64,000 nucleotides of DNA, taken from positions 80,930,085 to 80,994,084 of the forward strand of contig CM051458.1 in the NCBI GenBank assembly GCA_028274465.1, read 5' to 3'. How positions within the stretch are numbered: the first letter of the stretch is position 1; each line of letters starts with the position of its first letter. A program made the position numbers and the translations under genes. This document shows, one piece after another, positions 23,590-34,091 of this stretch. Under the pieces are notes generated by a model, which did not search any database, was not told where the DNA came from, and was given only the letters and a program-made list of their open reading frames with translations. This DNA is from Plantago ovata (lineage: Eukaryota; Streptophyta; Magnoliopsida; Lamiales; Plantaginaceae).

Positions 23590-24418
23590 AAGATTTTGTT
23601 ATTAATGTTCGAAATGAGCTTTTTAAAGTATGTCACAAATTTTGTTATATTAGGTTCAGAACAAGTCGTCAATTTTTAAATTTTTATCTGGACTAATATG
23701 AGCTTGTTATAATAGGTTCTAATCGAGTCAGTTTGTTTTAGTTATTGGGTGGGTTTGAACGTTTGAAGTATGTCACGTTTTTTTTTTTACATTAGGTACA
23801 ATGAGCCCTTTTAGATTTTACCGGGACTAATATGATTTTGTTATATTAGTTTCAATAACGAGTCATTCAATTTTTAGATTTTGTTATGTCACGAATTTTG
23901 TTATATTAGGTTTGGAACTAATCAGTCAAGTTTTCAATTTTATCTTGGACTATTATGATTTTGTTATAATAGGTTTGAAATGAGTCAGTCGGTTTTTATT
24001 TATTGGGTGGATTGAAGTATGTCACAATTTTTTTAATATTAGGATTGATAAGAGCCAATCAGCTTTTTAGATTTTACCTAGACTAATATGATTTTGTTAT
24101 ATTAGTCTTGATAACGAGTCATTCAATTTTTAAATTTTGTGGGGACTAATATGACTTTGTTATATTAGGTTCAAAATGAGTCAGTCAGTTTTTAGATTTT
24201 GTATCTGGTGAGTTTGAAGTACGATGTCACGAATTTTGTTATATTAGGTTTGATACGAGCTGGTTAGTTCTTTAGATTTTGTCGGGACCAATATGATTTG
24301 TTATAATAGGTTTGACATTCAGGTTTTAGATTTTGTCAGGGCCAATATGACTTTGTTATATTAGGTTCAAAATGAGTCAACCAATTTTTAAATTTTTTAT
24401 TTGGTGGGTTTGAAATAT
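23590..24418. repeat. Degenerate minisatellite (~60-90 bp units)
   Basis: Repeated units built from TTTTGTTATATTAGGTT, GAGTCAGTCAGTTTTTAGA, GGGACTAATATGA and TTTGAAGTATGTCACGAA. At least ten diverged units, some lacking the last segment. It continues past the CACTA element in the second copy (33165-33345). Confidence 0.75.
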
Positions 24419-24566
24419 CACTACAAGAAAAACGCGAATTAGCGACGCATAACCATGTGTCGCTAATTTTAGCGACGCATGGCCCATGCGTCGCTAATTT
24501 GCGACGCATGGGCTTTGGTCGCTAAATTAGCGACGCATGGTTATGCGTCGCTAATTTTTAGCGACC
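24419..24566. mobile_element. Left end of a CACTA element, cut by the gap
   Basis: Starts with the terminal repeat CACTACAAGAAAAACGC and subterminal TTAGCGACGCATGG / CCATGCGTCGCTAA palindromes. It ends at the N run after 148 bases. It equals the first 147 bases or so of the complete element at 32102-33161. Confidence 0.85.
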
Positions 24567-24666
24567 NNNNNNNNNNNNNNNNNNNNNNNNNNNNNNNNNN
24601 NNNNNNNNNNNNNNNNNNNNNNNNNNNNNNNNNNNNNNNNNNNNNNNNNNNNNNNNNNNNNNNNNN
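24567..24666. other. Assembly gap: exactly 100 N
   Basis: One hundred Ns, the conventional placeholder for a gap of unknown length. The sequences on its two sides are not adjacent parts of a locus: the right side restarts at a position equivalent to 16990. Confidence 0.99.
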
Positions 24667-25112
24667 GGACAATGCCATACCAGTTGATCGGTTATCCTCC
24701 TCACGGTTGAATTTTTTTTATTTATTTATTTTTTTTACCTCTCAACATACACATGAATGAACCAATTGCTAAATGACAACAGGTTTCAGAAAAACTATCA
24801 CCTATTTTGTGTTCAGTTTGAAAGGAGTTATAACTTTACTCCATTGATTTCATTGAGAAAATTACCCATTAAAAAATAAAACAGCTTCATGTAGACATTT
24901 ATCAATATTAATACATGTATACACGTTCTGCATATCAGCCTCCAGGAATACAATGAATGAAACCAAAAGCACCTCAAATTCTAACAAGAGGATCATATTT
25001 CAAGAAAGCAAAAATCTCATAAAGTCTTAAGATATGTTTGGCGTTAATCCTCGATTGGTCATTTCATATTTTTCATTCATTCGATGCACAACAGCAAACT
25101 CATAGCACATAC

Positions 25113-25397
25113 CGAGAGAGATCGATGACAACGAATAAATACCGAATCAGCCCTTTCTGAATTCTAGCAGCTGATGCGGTGCGGAGACGTTTGCGGTACT
25201 GAGCATGGGACAATGATTTGTTGTCAATAGGACGGAGATTCCCAGATTCATCCTCCTGCAACGACTCCCAGGATCTTTCGTCTGCATAAGTTCTCTCCCC
25301 AGCATCACGGCCTCTATTATCTCCATCATCATCACTTCCTCCTCCTCTTCCTCATGTTTAGACGTATCTTTCCATCATCAGCTTGTCCCCGAAACAT
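25113..25397 (-). pseudogene. Second copy of p44 exon 1, frameshifted
   Basis: Copy of 17434-17721 but 285 nt instead of 288. Three one-base deletions are visible (at the CGG donor codon, in the ATC run near 25335, and in the CTCATTG run near 25354). The remaining p44 exons do not follow. It is probably an artefact of contig-end base errors rather than a biological pseudogene. Confidence 0.85.
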
Positions 25398-26479
25398 GTT
25401 GCTTTTCAACTCTACCAGACAAATAGAGACAAATGTTGAGTTTGATGTGCATCAATTCAAAATGTACAGCATTTTATCATTCTTTGTTAATTTGACAAAA
25501 TTGACAATGTACATACTTGAGAAACACAGAATGAAGCACAATAAGACATGGGCACATAAAAATGTAAGGAGCTTTGGTTTCATATTTGAACTACTACTAC
25601 TAGCGAAAACGAGTGATCATGGCTAGGTTAGGTAATCAATTAATTATCCTGATTGATAATAATTCTCAGGCGCCATATGAAAGGAGGTTTCTCCAAATCT
25701 CCAATTGCTGAATTAAAACTAACATTATTGATTGATTGAGTATTAACAGAAAAAAAGCAGAGAATCGAAAACGAAAGGCAAAAGGGGATCAACGCTTACC
25801 AGAGACGATAGAGGAGCAGCAGTACAAGTGTGGGAGGGGTTTCTGTTTCACTGTAACAGAGAGGAGAGGGGTTGCAAATTGCAATTTTAGGGAAGAATCA
25901 ATCAGCTCCACTGGGACGGATTGAGAGCCGGATTGCGCTCTGTGATAGATAGAGAGCGTATTGGATCGGCCGAAAATAGGGATGGATGATAGAGAGGGAC
26001 TGAAAATAAAACAGGGAATCTTGATTAACTATAATTGTATCTTGTGTGTTTGTATGTTTTTAACGATATAACAACACTTAGGGCCTAATTGGTGGGGGCA
26101 TTTGCACCTCGAAACCGCCTTTAATGGACCAAAACCACTGGTTGATTCACCGGCATCTAGGGTGTATTACTATTCATGTAGCCCATACTTTTCGTCGAAG
26201 TGTGTTTTACAACACACCGTGATGTTCGTTTCAAATTCGGGGGCTAGGGTGCATGATTTTGCAAAATACACCTCCAAGTCCCAAAGTACGTGTTTTGCAA
26301 CCCAAAATCTGAGCCCACTTCGTCCTCCAAACCCCACTGTGCATTTACTACCTTGTCCTCAATCCCTACAATATGATATACCATATATATAGATTGATTC
26401 TCTAGTCCTTTTTCACTTCTTTTGTCCAAACACAAGAGAATAGTAGGTACGAACTCTGCATCTATGGTTTATGAAATGC

Positions 26480-26558
26480 TAGACTTAGTCCAGTGCACCA
26501 ACAACACACATACATATGGGTCCCACATGTGTGGTGTTGGTGCACTAAACAAAGTCTA
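26480..26558. repeat. Second copy of the short hairpin
   Basis: Same inverted repeat as 18801-18879, within the duplicated segment. Confidence 0.55.
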
Positions 26559-26863
26559 TTATGAAATAACTCAAATCTACTTCTGCTTGTATAGTTGTAT
26601 ACATAACATTTTTTTTATTTCAAATCCCTTAAGGGAATATTTGTATTTGTAGTTGTGATATGTATAGAGATTTCATTTTTCTTTTTTTTTTTTTTTCTCG
26701 TAGAGATTTCATTCCCTTAATAATTAATATTTTTTGAAAACCAAACATTTCATAATCAAACAAGAGGTACAGCTGGTTAGGTATCCCGACTCGAGATAAC
26801 CCTGGGATACGTCTTATAACAGTCATTTTGCAGACACAAAAACAGCCACGAAGGGCACACGTC

Positions 26864-27141
26864 TCACACATACACACTACTCCTATCTGGATATAGAATC
26901 TGCGGGGAATTTACTAACTTGAAAGCTTCTAAAGTAATCACTTCACTCCCTAGTTTAGCCAAAATATTTGCGACTCCATTTGATTGCCTATATACAAACA
27001 CCAGCTGACATGCCTCCATTTGATGTAGAAGTCTTCTAATCAGATCCAGAATCCGGCGATGCCTCCATGCCGGTACCATTTGCCTGTTCACACAGCCCAC
27101 AACATAAGAAGAGTCAGACTGTATTTCTAAGTGAAAGTATA
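26864..27141 (-). pseudogene. Second copy of RNase H C-terminal half
   Basis: Same reading as 19185-19462, stop at 26864. Part of the duplicated segment. Confidence 0.75.
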
Positions 27142-27146
27142 TATGT

Positions 27147-29061
27147 CCTAGAGACAACCTACGATAGGGACGATATGTACTTTATCACATTCAGTTATTG
27201 TTATTTATTTATGTTCGTTTATCTATACATTATTAAATACAATTGGCATTACATTTTTATGAATATATTATTTGGTTGTTTGAATTATTCGATAAAATGT
27301 TCCCAAGGACTTAAGGTAATCACCAAGTTAGTGGGAGCTTGTGTGTCAATAATTAAGTCCTAAAATAAGCCACTAGCTGAAGGTCATTGAGATACGGGAT
27401 ATCAATGATGCGATTGAAGCTAGCATATGTTGCATTAGATCCTTCGAGGATGTAGTAGGTCTCACTGCTACGAATGAACTTGGTTATTCATAATGAACAT
27501 ACGGACACTTTGGAGAGTGTTGGCATATCGACCGAGAAACCATTTGGTAAAGCTATTTAAGTGTTTATGGTAGTATCGGTGTGTAGGGTGATGTTAGTAG
27601 TCCTTAGACTTGAGGCCAATACTACATCATATGTGGAATAATGTACTTTGACCATGCGCAACGCTTGCACTCTTAAAGTAGGGTAGATACGGCATGTGTT
27701 GGGTACATTAGGAAGCATATGGTGTGAGTGATTGAGCCAAGATAGGATTCATTCCTCCGTAATAGATACTAGGAGAGAATACTCACTTCTCATATTTAGT
27801 GCGATCATAAAACCGGTGGCCACCGTATGTGAATGTGTCAAAATGGTATTTGAACATAATTCATAGATCGACTAATAAGATTGAGAGACAATGAATGAAG
27901 TTATTAGAATAGACACATAACCATATTCTAGACTCATTCGAGTATTCGTGAATAAAGGGACCGTATCATCAAAGTGCCTTACGCTACAGGTGGTTTGTTT
28001 TCCTCACAAACGTTCATTGCATATTAATATTGTCTGATAAATTGTCTAGGAATATATTATGACCTTAATTGGATTATTGCTTAATATGCAAGGCCCTATG
28101 GGTCACACTTCAAGGTGGCGTTTCTACAAACGAGCTATGTATATAGGATTAAATATTAATTAGATTAATGTTGAATTACTATATATAAATATAATGGAAT
28201 TATTATTAATTAGATTAATATTAATTCATTATATATGAAATATATTTTAGAAATATAATTAATTGAATTGGATTGGATCTAATTAATTAATTGAAAACTT
28301 GTGCATTTGGACGAGATTTAGAATGAGGTCCAAATAAAAAAAAAGGGAATTAAAATTAATAAATCAAACAGAACCAGGCAGCTGGGTCAAAACTTTGACC
28401 CAGCTGCTGGGCGTGATGAAAGGGGGCAGCGTTTGCTGCCCCATGTTTTTTGTTTTATTTGTTTTTTTTATTTTATTTTCTTCATTTACTTTAATTCTTT
28501 CCTTTAGTAATTTGATTTATCTGTTTGTTAGTTAGTTGATGACTTTTGAAGTCTCCTAGTCAATTAGATTTGCTGGGATAAAATCTTACGTGATTTTCTA
28601 AACAAACTTACTGACTAAATCAGAAAGAAAGAATATTAGTCTTCATTCACAACATACGTAAAAATACTTTTCTGATAGTCAGAAAATATTCTTTCTCTAT
28701 TAGCTCAAAATAAACAGAAGAACATCCTAGCGTTCTTGATAGAAATCACTGCCGTGGATACCAAGGTCGAAGGAAGTAATCAACCTGTTGATGAGCCATC
28801 TTGGAGATTTTGTTGACGAAGATTTCATCTCTGACGAAGAAGAAATCAACCAGCCGGACGAGGAGATTGCAAGGCTCTGTCTGGAGATTGAGGAACAGCT
28901 ACCCGGTGAATTTGCTTATCTACTGGAGGACACGTAAGTGATTTCTTCTAGTTTAATAAACGAATATAGTCATATCAGTTTAGTGAGATTAAAAAATTTT
29001 AAACTTCCGCTGCTTAGCCTTAGAGGCAATTTTTTCTCACTTTTACTAACACTAAGGACTT
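27147..29061. mobile_element. Second copy of the 1.9-kb LTR-like insertion
   Basis: Same element as 19468-21380, flanked by TATGT at 27142-27146 and 29062-29066. It differs by a few homopolymer-length changes. It includes the acidic 48-codon frame at 28791-28937. Confidence 0.6.
28791..28937 (+). CDS. Second copy of the 48-residue acidic frame
   Basis: Identical reading to 21110-21256 (MSHLGDFVDEDF ... YLLEDT), again ending at a GTAAGTG donor. Part of the duplicated segment. Confidence 0.28.
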   Translation: MSHLGDFVDEDFISDEEEINQPDEEIARLCLEIEEQLPGEFAYLLEDT

Positions 29062-29067
29062 TATGTT

Positions 29068-29305
29068 TAACTATAATGCAAATATCAAACCATAATACAA
29101 GCCATAGAATTCTACTAAATTATTATCAGCACAACCCAAATAAACGGACACCGCACGAATAAAATTGCCATGAGCATCCCTAATAATACACCCACAACCT
29201 GCTTTACCTGGATTGTGCACAGCTGAACCATCAAAATTCAAGACCATATGCTTATTAGAATGTACATTCCATTTGCAGAAGACAATAACTTGTTTGGGCA
29301 AGGAT
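29068..29305 (-). pseudogene. Second copy of RNase H N-terminal half
   Basis: Same reading as 21387-21624 (NFDGSAV ... NNLVEFYGLYYGLIFAL). Part of the duplicated segment. Confidence 0.75.
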
Positions 29306-29308
29306 TTA

Positions 29309-29506
29309 GGCTCTGTTCTTTTCATCTGAAAATTGATAAAAATAAATTCAGTTCAGATGCATTAAGTTCAGTTCAGTTCAGATTTGGCTAATAGTATTTT
29401 GTACCACAAATAAGTGCAGTTCATTTCAGTTCAGATCCATTAAGTTAAGTTCAATTCAGATCAAATCAGTTCAGTTCAGACTTTTTCAGACGAAGAGAAC
29501 AGAGCC
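29309..29506. mobile_element. Second copy of the Tourist-like MITE
   Basis: 198 bp with the same terminal inverted repeats and TTA duplication as 21628-21825. Confidence 0.8.
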
Positions 29507-31180
29507 TTAATAGGATAACGAAGCTTACCTTGTTTATAATAATATAGAACTTGAAAATAAACATCCCTACAACTAACCTCCTGCCCCTAAACCCTTAATA
29601 ATTAATATATTACTTGCTTGTATAATTGTATAAATAACTTTTTTTTTCTTTTCGAATTCCCTAAGGGAATATTTGTATTTGTAGTTGTGATATGTATAGA
29701 GATTTCATTTCTCTTGTTCTCATATAGATGATATTTTGATGTAATGTGGGCTCCATTTATACACTACGTCATAAAAAGTACTTATTTGATGATTTTCTTG
29801 CATGCAGGGTTTATCGAGAATTATGGTCGTTATTCCTCAATTGGCCAGAAAAGCACATACTACTTTGAAGTCAGTCGACCTCTTTGAACCATGGATCGTC
29901 TTCATCAGGTTTAGCTATGCTCCCCTAAATAATTATGTTCTTCCGATCCTTAGCTTTTTAATACTGGAATTTTATAAGACAAATTGGTGAATGCGTGTAT
30001 GATATTAATTACTGATCATACACAAGTTAAGGCCCTTTGTCGACAAATTGGGAGGTATGTGATACCTTTGCCTTCATAATACAGGATGCTCGGTTCATCA
30101 TTGGTTAATCAACTAGTAAGTTTTTGGTTGTCTTCCATAAAAATGTTTGTCAAGGTCATATATTTGTGCTTTAATTATCAGTTGGGGGTCCATAAAAAAT
30201 GTTTGTCAAGGTTATATAATAGGGGATATCCTTCATTGTGAATTTAAAGTTTTCTACCATGGTTCTTAATAAAATATCATCTTTATACTCCAAAATTTTA
30301 ATGCTCTATTATAAAATTTGTGAGCTGATAATGGCCCAACAACAACTAGCTTGGATAGATATAATGGTTGTAGTAGGGATTCTTGTGTTTCATTTGGATA
30401 GTATATGATGCATGCAAATTGTAAATAACGGTTTATTTTCAATAACACACTAATGATATTGCTAAGTTTATCATAAGTATATTATGGTCCACTAGAATAT
30501 CCATAGTTTTATGGGTTGAAATTGGCCCAACAAAGACTAGTTCTGTCATAGTTTGGTAGCTACACCGATTGTAGTTGGGGGATATTCGTATGTACGTTGT
30601 GAGAAGCTGTGAATATATCATGCTCCACCGAAACAATAAATGCTACATGATTCAAAGTATAATTGACTTCAATAGGATTTCTTCGGTGACAATAATACGT
30701 GCTAACATACGTTCTTGGTTTCTCCAATTAGCTATCGATATAGAATTTCTACGTACGTATATGGCCTTGGATAGTGCTATCTCAAGTCGTTGATTTTCAT
30801 TTGTCATTTTATAAGAGGTTTGCAACATTAAACTTTACAAGTAGAGAAGTTTGCTAGTGACTTGGTTGATACCGTCGTCTTATGGATATGCAGGATAGTG
30901 ATGGACTCAGTTATGCAGTTGTAATGTACTTAAATACTCTCTAGATCGGTGAGTGAAGAGAATAAATGGAAAATGTGAGATCTTTTTATGGATAGCGATG
31001 GACTGAGTTGTACCGTACTTAAACACTCTCTAGTTTTGTTGTCTGCATTGCAATCCGTGCAACAAAATAAAAACCAAAGTTACCATCTATCTGAAACATA
31101 ATTTTTCACTATATAAATAGCAAAATCTAAATTTATAAATAAACTTAAACTATCATAATTTTATTTTAAAATTTCAACAC

Positions 31181-31269
31181 GGTCTCGTAGCTCAGTTGGT
31201 TAGAGCGTTGGTCTTATGATACTGCTTTGAGCAAGCCGAAGGTCGCGGGTTCGAGCCCCGCCGAGACCA
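31181..31269 (+). tRNA. tRNA-Ile(UAU) with intron, second copy
   Basis: Base-for-base the same as 23499-23587, with the same 15-nt intron and UAU anticodon. It is a separate gene only if the 7.6-kb duplication is real. Confidence 0.9.
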
Positions 31270-31271
31270 AT

Positions 31272-32098
31272 AAGATTTTGTTATTAATGTTCGAAATGAG
31301 CTTTTTAAAGTATGTCACAAATTTTGTTATATTAGGTTCAGAACAAGTCGTCAATTTTTAAATTTTTATCTGGACTAATATGAGCTTGTTATAATAGGTT
31401 CTAATCGAGTCAGTTTGTTTTTAGTTATTGGGTGGGTTTGAACGTTTGAAGTATGTCACGTTTTTTTTTTTACATTAGGTACAATGAGCCCTTTTAGATT
31501 TTACCGGGACTAATATGATTTTGTTATATTAGTTTCAATAACGAGTCATTCAATTTTTAGATTTTGTTATGTCACGAATTTTGTTATATTAGGTTTGGAA
31601 CTAATCAGTCAAGTTTTCAATTTTATCTTGGACTATTATGATTTTGTTATAATAGGTTTGAAATGAGTCAGTCGGTTTTTATTTATTGGGTGGATTGAAG
31701 TATGTCACAATTTTTTTAATATTAGGATTGATAAGAGCCAATCAGCTTTTTAGATTTTACCTAGACTAATATGATTTTGTTATATTAGTCTTGATAACGA
31801 GTCATTCAATTTTTAAATTTTGTGGGGACTAATATGACTTTGTTATATTAGGTTCAAAATGAGTCAGTCAGTTTTTAGATTTTGTATCTGGTGAGTTTGA
31901 AGTACGATGTCACGAATTTTGTTATATTAGGTTTGATACGAGCTGGTTAGTTCTTTAGATTTTGTCGGGACCAATATGATTTGTTATAATAGGTTTGACA
32001 TTCAGGTTTTAGATTTTGTCAGGGCCAATATGACTTTGTTATATTAGGTTCAAAATGAGTCAACCAATTTTTAAATTTTTTATTTGGTGGGTTTGAAA
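31272..32098. repeat. Minisatellite, second copy
   Basis: Same array as 23590-24418. Here it is followed by the complete CACTA element, and the array resumes at 33165. Confidence 0.75.
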
Positions 32099-32101
32099 TA
32101 T

Positions 32102-33161
32102 CACTACAAGAAAAACGCGAATTAGCGACGCATAACCATGTGTCGCTAATTTTAGCGACGCATGGCCCATGCGTCGCTAATTTGCGACGCATGGGCTTTG
32201 GTCGCTAAATTAGCGACGCATGGTTATGCGTCGCTAATTTTAGCGACCCATAACCCATGCGTCGCTAATTTTAGCGACCATTGAGCTTTGGTCGTTAAAA
32301 TTAGCGACGCATGGTTATGCGTCGCTAAAATTAGCGACGCATGGGCTATGGATCGCTAAAATTAGCGACGCATGGGCTATGGGTCGCAAAAACTGCATAA
32401 TTTTAAGTGGATCTCCTCACGTTCAACTGGAGGTATAGGGCTCATCTGTTATCGGATTGGTGCGCGTAACCTGCCGTTGGATACCTCGTCGAGTTATCTA
32501 CGCGTGGACGTTGATTTGAGGTTGATTCAATATCGTATGAAGGAGTTATGAATGAAATGACTAGACTGCACTAATCTTGCACACTTGAACGACTCCAAAA
32601 CCTTTATTCGAACTTCTGAATATGTGCTTCTAAGGTAAGTCTAAGTTTTTCCCAAATGAACTTCTTGGCTTAAATCGAACTACGGTCACTCACGAACATA
32701 TCCATGGAGACTATTAGTCCTTATATATAGAAGACTAAAACAAATACGAAACTATCTAGGAATCGAAATTCTAATCCTAAAACAACTTGACAATATTGAA
32801 ATTAACTAGGAATTGAAATCTAATCCTAAAAGAACTTGAAATATAAACTACGAAAACAGTAAAACTGCGTTTAGACCCCCTAAACGATCTCCGATGGCCG
32901 AAATCCATCGTACATCACTGCAAAGCAGTATGTTCAACTTTTCACACCGTTTCGGAGCCGCCGACCAAATTTCGTTGAATTCCGACAACGTTGCAAATTT
33001 TTCGGTTTGTGCATAAAATTAGCGACGCATAGAATGGTCGCTAAATTAGCGAAGCTTGACCCCATGGGTGCTCGCCATTTAGCGACCAAGGGTTTAGCGA
33101 CGCATGGGGGGCAGTTTAGTGACGCATGAGAGCGTCACTAAACTGCGTTTTTCTTGTAGTG
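32102..33161. mobile_element. Non-autonomous CACTA (En/Spm) transposon, complete
   Basis: Terminal inverted repeats CACTACAAGAAAAACGC (left) and GCGTTTTTCTTGTAGTG (right), flanked by the 3-bp duplication TAT (32099-32101, 33162-33164): both CACTA hallmarks. Length 1060 bp. The subterminal zones are stacks of palindromic words TTAGCGACGCATGG/CCATGCGTCGCTAA, the kind of motif the transposase binds. The centre (32400-33000) is unique with no transposase frame, so it needs a helper. It sits inside the minisatellite, and removing it with one TAT restores a normal repeat unit. Confidence 0.92.
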
Positions 33162-33164
33162 TAT

Positions 33165-33345
33165 ATCACGATTATTGTTATATTAGGTTCGATATGAGTC
33201 GGTCAGTTTTTCAAGATTTTATCTAGACCAATATGAATTTATTATATCAAGTTCGGTAACGAGTCAACCAGTTTTTAGTCAGTCAATTTTATAGATTTTG
33301 TCGGGATCAATATGATTTTGTTATACTTCGTATTAGATTCGGAAC
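33165..33345. repeat. Minisatellite continuing after the CACTA element
   Basis: Two to three further units (TATATTAGGTTCGATATGAG, AGTCAGTCAATTTTATAGA, ATCAATATGATTTTGTTAT). This is the right part of the array split by the transposon. Confidence 0.7.
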
Positions 33346-34091
33346 GAGTGACAAAACTAACTACCCTACTCATGCATTACTGCTTAACCACCTTATAACT
33401 CCAAATACACATTTACCAACTTTATGACTTTGTTGGAGTTTGAACTCTGAGCTCTTCTTACTACTCCGACCTCTTCTTACTATTCCAACATCATTACCAC
33501 CAGACCACATTATCACTCAATTGTTTAGCTTCATATGAATCGTTTAACTGAGATAATTTATTTAGTTATAGTTGTTCGAAACTTTAACTAACTACCCATC
33601 ACCAACATGTATTTATTGATTAAATCTTTTAAACAATAATTTAACCAACATAATAATTAATCTCTTAGTTATTCTTTTATGTGATGCGATTGTCAAGAAG
33701 ATTCAACTAGAGATTCCCTTATTTGGTGTAGCTCCATAAACTATAATCACATTGGTTCCCAAATCGTTTGTGGTGTAGTAGGTGATTGGCGTAGACTACT
33801 ATGCCATACTATTATATTATGACTATATATAATCGACCACCACGTTGGCATTTGGCACCTACTCCATCACCACCGTGTCTCTTTCCTCGAACCCGACCCA
33901 CCGACCGACCCTACGCTACACATATACACGTTCAAATTATTACAATTAATTAATTTATTTGGTTATCTATCTACTCGTTTCATTTCTTTCTTGTTCCATC
34001 CACAATCCTTCATTCATGTTAATTTAAACACATATATACTTGTGTTACATAATAATTTCCTATCTTATTACAACCAACAAACTGAACAACC
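33346..34091 (+). promoter_or_regulatory. Upstream region of the calcium uniporter gene
   Basis: AT-rich, with no open frame. It should include the promoter and 5' UTR of the + strand gene starting at 34092. ATATATAATCGACC near 33824 is a possible but unproven TATA-like site. Confidence 0.4.

Larger units (their letters stand above)
16990..24566. repeat. First copy of a 7.6-kb near-identical duplication
   Basis: Starts inside the p44 first coding intron and ends inside a CACTA transposon at the N-gap. It matches 24667-32248 over its whole length in the same order and orientation: p44 exon 1 and leader, hairpin, RNase H remnants, 1.9-kb insertion, Tourist MITE, tRNA-Ile, minisatellite. The differences I noticed are nearly all one-base indels in homopolymers. 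Confidence 0.95.
24667..32248. repeat. Second copy of the 7.6-kb duplication
   Basis: Repeats 16990-24566 in order and orientation. Small indels are densest near its left end: GGAATAC for GGAACTAC, TACCGAG for TACCCGAG, two single-base losses in the acidic-run codons. Most of the rest is identical. Beyond 32248 the sequence is unique and completes the CACTA element. Best explained as an unmerged overlapping contig end; a real tandem duplication is the alternative. Confidence 0.93.

Noticed and set aside
23590..24418. CRISPR-like repeat-spacer array
   Set aside because: Repeat units are contiguous and diverged, there are no unique equal-length spacers, and this is a plant nuclear sequence.
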